Below are positions 12,130 through 25,100 of a stretch of 64,000 nucleotides of DNA, piece by piece. Each line of letters begins with the position of its first letter. The first letter of the stretch is position 1. This DNA is from Mytilus galloprovincialis (Eukaryota; Mollusca; Bivalvia; Mytilida; Mytilidae). The notes beneath the pieces are model-generated. The model made no database searches and was not told the DNA's origin. It saw only the letters and a list, made by a program, of their open reading frames with translations. The position numbers and the translations under genes were made by a program. The stretch covers positions 24,686,218 to 24,750,217 of the forward strand of contig NC_134846.1 of assembly GCF_965363235.1 (NCBI RefSeq), written 5' to 3'.

Positions 12130-13948
12130 AGTCTTGTTGTTAAAAGTTCTTGGGTCTTTAACATGGTCAATCATTTTGTACCTTATAAAAACAAATGCAA
12201 AGAGAAGAAAACAGCTTAAATAGTTCTTTGAACCAGGAGAGGTAAAGGGAGAGGTGAACAAAAAAGTTTAAAGAAAATATAACAATGCATTCCAGCAGTG
12301 TACATGTAATTACATAACCCAACCACAAAAAAAAGTTTTCAGTCATTTCAATTATACATCATAAAATTTAAGTTTTTTTTATCATGAACAAAGACTATAA
12401 ATAATAGAATGACCCTTACAAATATAACAAAAGTGATAACAAAATTCATTTACTCATACAAATATTAAGCTTGAAAATACAAAACATCCTGCTGCTCAAA
12501 GTTTTCAGAAATATAACTTATTGATGGCTCTGATTTAATGGAAATCGAGGACAGTTTTGCGATAACATGAATAACTTAAAACAGTTCTGTTGAAACTAAC
12601 ATGTCTGCGAAATACAAAATACTCATACTGTTTAGACTCTCTACACAAAATTCAGTTGATACAAATTTGTATAATTAGGTTCAAGATACTTTGCATATTT
12701 TAGCGATGCCACTCATGCTTTTTAACGGAAGGAATCTAGAATTCTTTTCCCCACTATTGTAAAATTACATTATTCGGACAAAAATATAAAAGGAAAACAG
12801 AATAAAAACATATTTACATCAGAGATTACTGCTCTTCTTCTTAGATAAACAAAAAATGCACTAAAATATCTACAAACCTTGTATTAATTTTAATAGGGTT
12901 TTTCTAGAAAAATGAGTGGTGGTCTGGGACCTACATTATAATTTTAAAATACCTAGATTCTTAAAACATCTCACAAAAAAGATCAACCTCATAAAATTTC
13001 AATTTAAGTGTTTCCAAATCTGTGTTGCCACATATGGGGACAAATAATGCACAGTGCTAAGAATAACTTATACTCTTATATCTAAAAGAAACATGATCTT
13101 ACTTTTATGCAGGAGATGAATAACTTTAAATTGTTCATTTAGAGAGAAAAAAAATCACAAGATCTTTGGTTTTTATAGTCAATTTTGTTTAAATACTTTA
13201 TACTCATATCAAGGATTGTAGGTAAATTCATATCTCTTATTTCTAAAGCACAACTTTATCCTATTTGCATACATACTTCATGTACTTTAAATACAAACAA
13301 TATATACACTGATAGACTATAACATATAATGTGAATAAGTTTTTGAAATTGTGTGCTAAATGCATCAACAAAATAAAAACTATCTGTGGTTGAAAGAATT
13401 CATATTACCAAATGAAAATACATTCACTTTCATCTGATTTCATATTTCAGCATATCACATGATTACAAATCAGAAGATCACATTCATGACACATAGTAGT
13501 TTGGTGTATTTTATGAAAAACAGATGGAAAATACATGTTCAAGCAGACCTTAACTGGGTAAACCATCATTTATATACATGAAATCGTTGTACAGAACATA
13601 ATTAGTATACTTCATTTGTTTCTCTGAACTATATGATAGTCCTAATATAAAAGGAATTAAAGGTCAATGGTTGGTATTCATAAAACAAGGCAAAATCTGT
13701 TATCCATGTGATAGGTGACAGTATCCAAGAAACCATTAAATTAAATTTACATAGCATAAATAATAAATTGTTGTTTAAAATGATTCCTGCAAAGTCATAC
13801 TGAATAAAAAAACATAAACAGTTTTTACCTCTAAGTAATGTGATGCTTAGAAATTCTATTCAAATGTGGAACAAAAAAAGACAAATTTCTGAACTAACAT
13901 AACAAAATTTCTCAACAAAATGATATTTTCACACAAAAGTCATACATT
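12130..13948. other. Gene-free stretch
   Basis: AT-rich sequence with no exon, RNA gene or clear repeat that I can support. Confidence 0.4.
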
Positions 13949-14409
13949 AACAAGAATGTGTCCATAGTACACGAATGCCCCACTCGCACTATCATTTTCT
14001 ATGTTCAGTGGACCGTGAAATTGGGGTCAAAACTTTAATTGGGAATTAAAATTAGAAAGATCATATCATAGGGAACATGTGTACTAAGTTTCAAGTTGAT
14101 GTAACTTTAACTTCATCAAAAACTACCTTGACCAAAAACTTTAACCTGAACTTCACACTATCATTTTCTATGTTCAGTGGACCATGAAATTGGGGTCAAA
14201 ACTATAATTTTGCATTAAAATTAGAAAGATCATATCATGGGGAACAAGTGTACTAAAATTCAAGTTGATTGGACTTCAACTTCTTCAAAAACTACCTTGA
14301 CGAAAAACTTTAACCTGAAGCGGACGGACGGACGGACGGACGGACTACCTAACGGAGGCACAGACCAGAAAACATAATGCCCCTCTACTATCGTAGGTGG
14401 GGCATAAAA
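13949..14409 (+). repeat. Dispersed repeat ending GGTGGGGCATAAAA, copy 2
   Basis: Full-length relative of 10927-11370 with the same start, the same two internal units and the same 3' end. It also contains a GGAC microsatellite (about 14321-14345), which is shorter and mutated in copy 1. Confidence 0.8.
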
Positions 14410-14520
14410 ACAAAGAAGACATAGTTCTAACTGACAACTTAGACATGTGAAAGGCGATTTATATAGTACCCAGTAATGGCACTTTTGAAAATGGGGTAAA
14501 ATACTAAAGTTATAGAAATA

Positions 14521-14733
14521 TACTGTGGATTTATTTATTTCGCGGGTACCAATTTTTGTGGATTAGGAAAACTTGCATCATAGTGGATATTTAATTTTGT
14601 GGTTTTGCTGAAGTCTGCATACAGGTCTTGTTTGCCATTCTTGGAACATAAAATTATGATAATTTCGTTGTTCAACCGTACCCACAAAATCTAAGAAAAT
14701 TAGTATCCAACAAATAATAATGAATCCACAGTA
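14521..14733. mobile_element. TA-flanked MITE, TACTGTGGATT ends
   Basis: Begins TACTGTGGATTTATT and ends AATGAATCCACAGTA, an inverted repeat of about 15 bp with TA at both outer edges. At 213 bp with no coding capacity it fits a Tc1/mariner-type MITE, assuming the TA is the target duplication. The inside is itself partly palindromic (GGGTACCAATTTTTGTGGAT against CCGTACCCACAAAATCTA). Confidence 0.65.
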
Positions 14734-16002
14734 AATGTTTACCTTCATCTACATTTTCACTGAGCACAAATTATTTGACATCCATTATAAAAGTTTTCTA
14801 TTCACATTTCATGGTTTCATTTACATGGTTCAATGGATGATTTACATGTTTTAATGTACACAAATATAAAAAAAAACATAACTTCCAAAGTAAAAAAATG
14901 CATATGCAAGCAAACACAGCTTAATTTATTGCACATGTTGCACACACACACTGTATAAAATGACTAGATCAGAATATTTAAAAATCAGGTAGGCAAAGTC
15001 TTCCATTTTCTTAATGCCATTTCATTCTTACATTCTTACATACACATATTCATAACCTTCTTACATACAAACAAGACTGTGTAAATACATGTATTGTTTA
15101 AGGTAGCATACATGTAGGAGTATAAATAAAAGAATGATGTGTGCTATGCTTTGCCAAAAACATCATGTCATGTATTGTTCTTTTGTAAATAAAAAGAATA
15201 TCAAAAGTTTTAGTAACTAAGCTTGTTTTCAAAAAGCTATCCAAAAAAATCCATATAAAAAATAACTCCTGAAAACATGATCAAGATAAAAGTGAATTAA
15301 AATAACCCCCATAAATTTCAACATCAGAATGCCGCTTTATTTTCTTTATCCTGTTTTAGTTTTCATGACAAGTAACTAGGGAATTTACCTACATGTATCA
15401 ACCATATGTTTAGACACTGTCTACTTCTTCATTCTCTATAAAAGAGATTTTAAAAAAAACCACTGCTGAAGTATTTACCGGTAACCCCTAAAATCTGACT
15501 TACTCCTTTACCAAAATATAAAATTTTGGTCTTCAGAACTATATAAAAATAAATGGGAATCAAATAGATGTACACATACATGGATAATTTCATTTCACAT
15601 GAAATATGTGGAAAATAACCATGTTTCATAAAAATCCATAATATGTCTGTATGACTGATATGCATTTTCGACTAATGAAAATAATTGAATTATTCTATCA
15701 ATAAACTGCTGCTTATAATTCAATAAGAACACATTATGGTATTTTATACTCAAACAAAAGTATAAGATAGTATACATAGTATACCAACTATTGCTGGCAA
15801 TTCTCAAAATTAAAGTTTCATAGTGTTTCCATAGTTTCCCCACAATCATCTGACAGGATATTAATTTTTAACAGATGATATACATATATATATAGGTGTA
15901 ATCAATTATCTATTTTTCCTCTAACTCATGAATTTCTTCCATAATTTCATCTTTTTATACATCACACTTTTAAGTTGTTCTGCTTACAACTTGAAGAATT
16001 TC
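14734..16002. other. Downstream flank of the ePHD gene
   Basis: This lies 3' of the minus-strand gene and probably includes its 3' UTR just below 16003. No perfect AATAAA could be fixed for the minus strand close to the stop. No other gene is visible. Confidence 0.35.
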
Positions 16003-16148
16003 TTAGTTTGCATTCTTTCTAGGGGAGGATCGTATAACCTGAGTGACCTCTTTCCTAATTTTGATAAGAGGTAAATGTTGCCTTGGTGTACTGACAGAAT
16101 CTTTTACTTCAGGAGCAACAACTTTTCTTCCAACCCGAATCTTGTCTT
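16003..16148 (-). CDS. ePHD gene, last coding exon
   Basis: Encodes residues 978-1025, a basic tail (EDKIRVGRKVVAPEV, ending SSPRKNAN) closed by TAA at 16005-16003. Acceptor TTTGACAG|AAGAC. The cumulative exon length is an exact multiple of three. Confidence 0.85.
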
Positions 16149-19100
16149 CTGTCAAAATATAGAAAACAATAAATTAGTTTACTGGGATAAACAAACAAAT
16201 ATAAAATAAAACCTTTTTTTTTTATTGTTGTATGCAAACTACTAAAATTGAAATAATGAGAAAAAAAAAATAATTACCTACTTTACTGGATTTGTAGAGT
16301 TTCTACCTACCACCCTGTTGATATTTACCCACCCTTAACTTTAAAACGTAAAATTCAAGATTTACAGAGAATTTACTATTTCATTTTGTATTTCAAAATT
16401 TAACTAAGTACTGTAAACATGGCAAATGTGGATATTTTGAGGATTGTTATTTACTGTAATTTATATGATATCAATAAAAATAAAAACTAACAGCTGCCAT
16501 GCCAAAGCTAACAGTACTGATAGCTAACACCAATCTATTAATGTCTAACACTGCCTCGATACATAAATGGTCATACCTTTGTAAGGAATATTAGTTACTA
16601 TGGCACATGATACAGGTGTTTCCTTTGGATCATATGCTAACAGAATGTTCAGCTCTTGTTCTTCTACAACAATAGAACTTATAATATCATCAATCGTTGA
16701 TGTTGTTTCATCAATATTTATAATGGCAATGATCCTAAGTGTTTCATCTTCAACAGTCATCCATGTAAATTGTCCAAGCACCTTCTTACAAAAAGGGGAA
16801 TAATTGAGAATATTTTTATCCACTGGAAGAACACAAAGTACTTGTTTTGCTGTATCTTCCTCCTTGCAGGAGTTTTTCAAATCAGTTGCTATTGAATTAA
16901 CATTTGATCTCTCATCTGAGACCTGAAATATACTATCTGATGGCATTACTTTCAACGAAAAATTGCGCTGAAATTCCTGTTTAACAAAATTTACAATTTT
17001 GGATCTTTCCTCATCTAGCTGTAGTTTCGAAGGCAACTTATTCAACATATTAAACTTAGTCGACGGTTTACATTCAAAAAGTCTATCTGTATGTTCTGGC
17101 AACATTTTCATTCTAATTAATCCTCTTGGATCAAGTTTATCATTGACTATCAACAGAAGAGCATTCATATTCTGAACCGTTAACAATTTGCCAATTGTAC
17201 AACCACATTTCTTGGAAGCATTAGTTAAATTTATCCTGAGTTGTTTAAACACATTGTCCTGCATGCTCTTGACCATGGCTTTATCCATAGATTTATATAG
17301 ACTGAGAACATAGCTGTAATGAGGAAGCTGGCTATGGAGTTTATCTTCACTAGTCAGAAGCTTAGCAATCTTGCTCTGGTCATCTCCTCCATTGCTACAA
17401 TATATAAACACATAATTATTTTTCTGCTATTTCTATAAGTATTGATATTTTAACAATCACAGGTAGAACCATGAGTGTCCTGGTTTGATATTAGCAGGAG
17501 TCCACTTGTCAATGACCCCTAAAATTTGGTGGGGGCTCCTAAAGTTTCTGCTTTACTTGTATAAAACTATAAATATTGGCTACAAAATTTAAGCTGTGGG
17601 CTATTTATTGCAAAAACCTTAACTTCATCCCTGCCTTTGGAAGCAGAACAATCAGAACATGTATATAATACAAAAATAACACCCATTTTATTTCAATGTT
17701 TTTTGAAACAATACTATTAAGATAAAAAGAAAATGTAAAAAGTAAAAACAATTGTAAGTTGTCACTTTCTTCAGAAGTATTAGCTACAATAGAAGCCTTT
17801 TATTTAATAAATATGTCCATGGAACACAGATGATGCCCCCGCTTGTGGTGATAAGCATTGTGTATGTTAAGGTTCATTTTGGGTGTTTTCAAGATATAAC
17901 GGGGTAAGAGCTACTTAAACTCAATCATAGTTTGTTAACATGTACATGGATATTACCTCTCTGGTTCTTGTTTTACATTTGTCTGGTATTAGGAAAATGT
18001 GCTTTTATAAAACGAAAGTACAGTATTTGACAACATTATTTTGCACAAATAAAGTGTCTTAAAGCAGATATCAGTATGATGATGTTGCACAATTCAAATG
18101 ATGCATCAATTTAACAGTTTACGTTAGAACATCAAATTTATATCAAAATAAAGTTTAATATCGTTTTAATGTCAATCATTGGTCAATTATATAATGGCCA
18201 ACTGATAACTATTATCACCTTTTGTTACTAAGTCTTAAGGGATTAAAATCGGGATAAGACATAAAATGTCTGGCTGCCTCAAATATTTTTTGGAAGCCTT
18301 GCTTCAGATACATAAAATTTAAAATACTCCATTAACAAACAAAACTTTGATTATAATTTTAAAAAAAATGATTCTGTGACAAGTTTCCTTATTATTCAAT
18401 TCAATAAACAAATAACTTTCCATGTGAATCCTTGGTTACCACCAGTATCATATAATGATGACAGACATATTTAAAGGGCATGCATGATGTTAAACAATGA
18501 AGTACATTTGTCAAATATAGCCCTTTCTGAAATCTTTTAAATCCATCAATTCCAATCTTACCATAATATCTGACCGATGTCATTCATCAGATGAGGCATT
18601 ATTTCCTTCTGAAGGTGTTCTAACTTGAAAGCATCTAACCAGAAAGCCAGCTTGTCTTCCTTTATATTTAACTCATGCACTGCTTGTTTCATCAGTTCTA
18701 TTCTTAGTGTGTCACTACATTCCAAATCCTGAGTCAAAATCAATCCACAAGCTAAAATGAAATAAATATACAAGACATTATAAATAGGTAAGAACCCCTG
18801 GTTTATCTGTATCTTTCTTGTCAACATTCATGGTCATCTAAAAGTAGAATGAAAATAAACTAGGGAAGAATTGGTTTTGTTTCTAAAAAGAATTGAGAGT
18901 AAAGTACTCATATTTTTCAACTTTTTATATTAGTAATTGTATGCATTCAAGTCAATTAGTTTTACCCAAAAGAGTTCATTCACGACGTAATTGTAGTACA
19001 ACAAATGATGTTAGGTGAAAGACAAGGTAGTTGCTTGTCACAGTTTGCATAAACAAGATGAACGGTTCCTTACAAAAGGAGGGAATATAAAATCATGAAA

Positions 19101-22100
19101 ATAAAAGCTATTCTAAAACAACCCTTTCAAAATTATGTTTGTATTATTGATAAATGAACAGGGTGATATAATACATGTATCAATAATAGTCACTAAAGTG
19201 GAGAAGTGTTAGATTGATAAACTTTTACATCATGAACATGATGAAATTAACATATATTTGACCTGAAATATCAATTTCACCCATATCAAAAATTCAACAT
19301 GAACCAAGACCTTACCAGAAACAATATTGAATTCCATTTAATATGTTCAACCAATTTAAATATTAACACTTACTGGGGAATATGTTTTGCTCTGTTTCTG
19401 ATTCTGTACTAGAAGCGCCATTGCCAAGGTCTAAATATTGCCCAGTTGATACAGATTTCTGCTTTTCAACACTACTTTTATCATTTGTCTTCTCATCAGT
19501 TTCACTCTTCTTAGAGTTTTCTCCATCATCTTGACCATCTTTCAAAGATGAACTACTTGTATTCACAACCTTTTGGATGGAAGATGTGTCTTTTTTAGGT
19601 GTCATCTGAGCAATTGTATCTGGATCTAATCTGTCCAGCTGAACTTTTAAATTTCTGACAACAGATGGAGGGCTTGTTTCCCCATCTTCTACATCAATAA
19701 CGTTAACCTCTAACTTGTCTGAAGTTTCCTGTTGAACTTTTAAAACAATTTGAGAGTCTAAACAGTCTTTTGATTCAGTGTCATTAGATGAGTCATCATA
19801 AAGTTTTGATTTGTTTGTCTTTAGTCTAATTTTTTTATTTCTACTTTTTACTTCCTTTTCAGAGAGAAAATCTTCTGATTCATCACTGCTGATGCAAGGC
19901 CTTTTTAATGGTGATTTCTTTTTATGCACAATAGAATCATCACTGCCTGAATGTTTTCTTTTGTTCCTTTGATTGCTTTGTGGTAGTTGGTTGCTATTGT
20001 TGTAAGATACATTTTTTGCACATCTGCGGGATGACCGAGGACGTTCTTCAGGTGCTTCTCTTATTTCATCATCAGAAGAGTTCTCATACAGATCTTTCAA
20101 AATTGAAGTTCTTGGCACAGACTTTTTATTCAGATTTGGTGTCGCTTTCTGTGAACAGCTTCCCCCTGCTACTGCATTAATTTCTGCCTCAACTCTTAGT
20201 TTATTTGGGGTAAGATCATCATTGTCAACATCAGGAACAGATTTATGGAGTTTTGCACTTTTAACCTTTTTTGGCTTCCTGATTTCATCGTCATCATTAA
20301 GATCATCACTGTCAACTTCAGGAACAGTTTTATGGCGTTTTGCACTTCTGACCTTATTCGGCTTACTGATTTCATCGTCATCGTTAAGATCATCACTGTC
20401 AACAAGAACAATTCTATGTCGTTTTGCACTTTTAACCGTATTTGGCTTGCTGATTTCATCATCATCGTTTCCCAATATAAGGTGTAAGTTAGATATTTCT
20501 TCAGATTTGTCATCGTCATCATCATCTTCATCATCGGTGAACATTGACTTTGAAGATTTACTAAAAGATATACCATTACTACTTGCTGGCTTTGATTGGG
20601 AAGGACTTGGTTGAGTTAAAATGGAAAAATCCATCAATCTTTTATCATTGTGTCGATCTCCAGCATTATTATTCTGTTGTGTTTCAGATTCAATATCTTC
20701 TTCCTGGTTTTCATCAATATCCTCTTCTTCTTCTGAAGAAGAAGAGTTCATGCCAGATTTACTCTGTTCATCTTCATTGGCCTCCTCTTCTTCAGAAGAT
20801 GACTCCATCTTTGAACTGAATGGTAAGAAAAGTTCAGCTACAAAAAAAAATATTTTAATAAACTTCTTTAATACTATCGTAGGTGGGGCATAAAAGTCAA
20901 TAACTTAAGTCTGGCCCATAAGGTTTTGATCGCACAAAAGCAATTAAACAATTAAGTAATATGAAAAATATGATTTAAGACTTTACTTACATTTGTTATT
21001 CCTAAAATTAGCTTCATGCTGAGGTGAACAAAAAACTCTGAAACAAAACAACAACATATAAGAACATATATCATAAATAGAAATAGATAAGGAGTTGATG
21101 TATTTTCTTCTACAAATAGAGCAAAATACTTTTAAGACTAAACAAGAATGTGTCCATAGTACACGGATGCTCAACTTGCACTATCATTTTCTATGTTTAG
21201 TGGACCATGAAATTGGGGTAAAAAAACTAATTTGGCATTAAAATTAGAAAGATAATATCATAGGGAACATGTATACTAAGTTTCAAGTTGATTGGACTTC
21301 AACTTCATCCAAAACTACCTTGACCAAAAACTTTAATCTGAAACTTGCACTATCATTTTCTATGTTCGGTGGACCATGAAATTTGGGTCAAAACTCTAAT
21401 TTGGCATTAAAATTAGAAAGATCATATCATAGGGAACATGTATACTAAGTTTCAAGTTGATTGAACTTCAACTTCATTCGAAAAACTACCTTGCCAAAAA
21501 CTTTAACCTGAAACTTGCACTATCATTTTCTATGTTCGGTGGACCATGAAATTTGGGTCAAAACTTTTTTTGACAACCCCCTTTCCCTTATTCCAAAATT
21601 GATCTCAATTCAAATTACTCATGGAGTTTGCAACAATAACTACTCATTTAAATACATCATAAAATATTAAAATGTAAAAAAAGTGCTTGTTATCACTGAA
21701 TGGTAAAGATTGTTTTAATTTATCAGTTGGTAGTAAAAGTGAATATACATTGTATATTGTATAAAACAATGATTTAAGTTGATTCAACTACTATTCTGGA
21801 CAAAGAAAGATAACTCAAATTGAAAATTTCTTGCTATTGCGCAATATAGTGCAATTAGATATTTCTTGCTGTTGCGCAATACTGTGCAATTGAAAATACT
21901 TGCTATTGCACAATACTGTGCAATTGAAGATTTCTTGCTATTGCGCAATACTGTGTAATTGAAAATTTCTTGCTATTGCACAATACTGTGCTATTGAAGA
22001 TTTCTTGCTATTGCTGAATACTGTGCAATTGAAAATTTCTTGCTATTGCACAATACTTAATATAATAATTTTTTGGATCCTGATTTGAACCAACTTGAAA

Positions 22101-25100
22101 ACTGGGCCCATAATCAAAAATCTAAGTACATGTTTAGATTCAGCATATCAAAGAAGTCCTAGAATTCAATTTTTGTTAAAATCAAACTTAGTTTAATTTT
22201 GGACCCTTTGGACTTTAATGTAGACCATTTGAAAACGGGACCAAAAATTAAGAATCTACATACACAGTTAGATTTGGCATATCAAAGAACTCCAATTATT
22301 CAATTTTTGATGAAATCAAACAAAGTTTAATTTTGGACCCCAATTTGGACCAACTTGAAAACTTGGCCAATAATCAATAAACAGCTGCGCCATGAGCGCA
22401 TGATACGCCAGATGTCTTATGTGGAAGTTATATGCAATAATCAAAAATAGTTTCTGAGACAGTTTTAAGCAATAACCATCTATTGTTTTTAAGACACAGC
22501 GGGACATGTGAAACCCCCCACCCTGTTTTTTTTTACAAAAAACTAAATATCACTTAAAATAAAATTTTGAATCAAAACCAAAAAGTATACAGATCTTGAG
22601 ATTAATATAACAAAGAAGTGTGCAAAGTTTTAAGCAAAAATCATAAATTATTTTTGAGATACGGATCTTTAGATTAATATAACAAAGAAGTGTGTTAAGT
22701 TTTAAGCAATATTCATAAACTGTTTTTGAGATACGGCAGAACATGTAAAAAAACACCTCCCCCTTTTTTACAAAATACTCAATAACTCAAAAATGAAATT
22801 TTTAACCATCATCAAAAATTATACAGATATTAAGATTAATATAACTAAGAAGTGCTTAAAGTTTTAAGCCATAATCAAGAATCGTTTTTGAGATACAGTG
22901 CGACATGTGAAAAAAACACACCCCTGTTTTAGTTACAAAGTGCCGTACCTCAAAAAGTTTAAATCTTATTTTCACTAAAAAGTATAAAGATCATTTGACC
23001 ATCATAAGAAACAACTATATTAAGTTTCATGAAATTTGGATACGTCGTTCTCAAGTTACGGTGCGACATGTTTACGCCGGACAAACGGCTCAATTTTTGT
23101 TAAAATCAAACTAAGTTTAATTTGGACCCTTTGGACCTTAATGTAGATCAATTTGAAAACAGGACCAAAAATTAAGAATCTACATACACAGTTAGATTCG
23201 GCATATCAAAGAACCCCAATTATTCAATTTTTGATTAAATCAAACAAAGTTTAATTTTGGACCCTTTGGGCCCCTTATTCCTAAACTGTTGGGACCAAAA
23301 CTCCCAAAATCGAACCCAACCTTCCTTTTATGGTCATAAACCTTGTGTTTTAATTTCATAGATTTCTATTTACTTATACTAAAGTTATGGTGCGAAAACC
23401 AAGAACAATGCTTATTTAGGCCCCTTTTTGGCCCCTAATTCCTAAACTGTTGGTACCTCAACTCCCAAAATCAATCCCAACCTTCCTTTTGTGGTCATAA
23501 ACCTTGTGTTTAAATTTCATTGATTTTTATTTACTTATACTAAAGTTATTGTGCAAAAACCAAGAATAATGCTTATTTGGGCCCTTTTTTGGCTCCTAAT
23601 TCCTAAACAGTTGGAACCAAAACTCCCAAAATCAATCCCAACCTTCCTTTTGTGATCATAAACCTTGTGTCAAAATTTCATAGATTTCTATTTACTTAAA
23701 CTAAAGTCACAGTGCGAAAAATCAAGAAAATGTTTATTTGGGCCCTTTTTGGCCCCTAATTCCTAAAATGTTGGGACCAAAACGTCCAAAATCAATCCCA
23801 ACCTTCCTTTCGTGGTCATAAACCTTGTGTTTAAATTTCCTAGATTTCTATTTACTTAAACTAAAGTTATAGTGCGAAAACCAAAAGTATTCGGACGACG
23901 ACGATGACGCCAACGCGATACCAATATACGACCAAAATATTTTCAACCTTATTGCGGTAGTATAAAAAAGCAAGCAGAGACATCAGATTTAGATTTTTTT
24001 TTTGCTATAAAATGATATGCATGCTCAGTTGATACAAATCTTTACAAGCTTGATAATCAATGCATCTTTTGACTCACCAGTGAGTTAAAGGCAGTTTTGA
24101 AAATGGGGAGTTCCTGTCTACTTAAACAGCAAGTTTCACATTCTAACAAAGATCAATTTCACTTCCTGAATATCCAGTCATTAAACTTTTTTTTTAGTTT
24201 TATGCAGACTGAATGTGAATTCCAACATGAATTACATGAAATTTAGATAACACACACTTACCTATACATAACAACTTGTTCATTCTGTTCTTTGTATTTT
24301 ATAAGCATTCTCTTGGTTATGGCAGTATTACTGCAGTTGGCACAATAAAAATGGAATGTTTTATTACAATTTCTTAGTGCACATCCTGCAGTAGCACCTC
24401 CTATTGGTAATCCATCTCTGTTCTTCTTGCCTTTAGACGTCTTCTTACATTCTGAACAGCGCTATAAAAATATTAAACAAGAAGTTACTTTTATTATGAG
24501 CAAAATCTTTGGTGTTAACACACACTTTTGTAAATGAGGTAAGATGCTTCTATGGTGTGTTTTTTTTACTGTTTCATGATGTACTGTAAATTTAGAAATT
24601 ATTGCAATGATTTTATTATTGCGAAAAATACTACAGGGTTTTAAAATCACAATATTTTAAACTGGTATTTTGAATTTTTTTATATGAATTATAGAGGATT
24701 TTTCTCAATATCACAAAAATTAAAATCGCATTTTAGTCCTATGATGAAAGCCAAATAATTTATGAATTAACAGTAAATAATACAGTCTGTGCTTAACTGT
24801 TTTAGAGTTTGTCTGATCGATAAAGAAATTTGAATTTTTCTACTATCATGACTATATATATTTTAAACTGAAAATTTTTATAAGTTCTGTTTGACCAAAT
24901 GACTTTTAGTCTGACATTTAGTCGGTCAGTCAGCGTTTGGGATACACTATAAATACTTTCAGTCTTGTTCCTGGTACCTTTACACCAGGGTTCTCATAAG
25001 GATATTTTTTTTCAATTTTTACAGTTGTAAATCACAGCTAATTCTGAGGAGTACATAGAATAGTTCTAATCTGATCTATCTTATTCAGCTTATTTGGATT

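Noticed and set aside
19374-20837. Identity of the acidic exon with ATRX or another known acidic nuclear protein
   Set aside because: The likeness is compositional only; no specific motif supports it.
19980-20893. Plus-strand open frames opposite the acidic exon of the ePHD gene
   Set aside because: They arise from GA-rich codons on the other strand; the minus-strand exon has correct splice borders and zinc-finger context.
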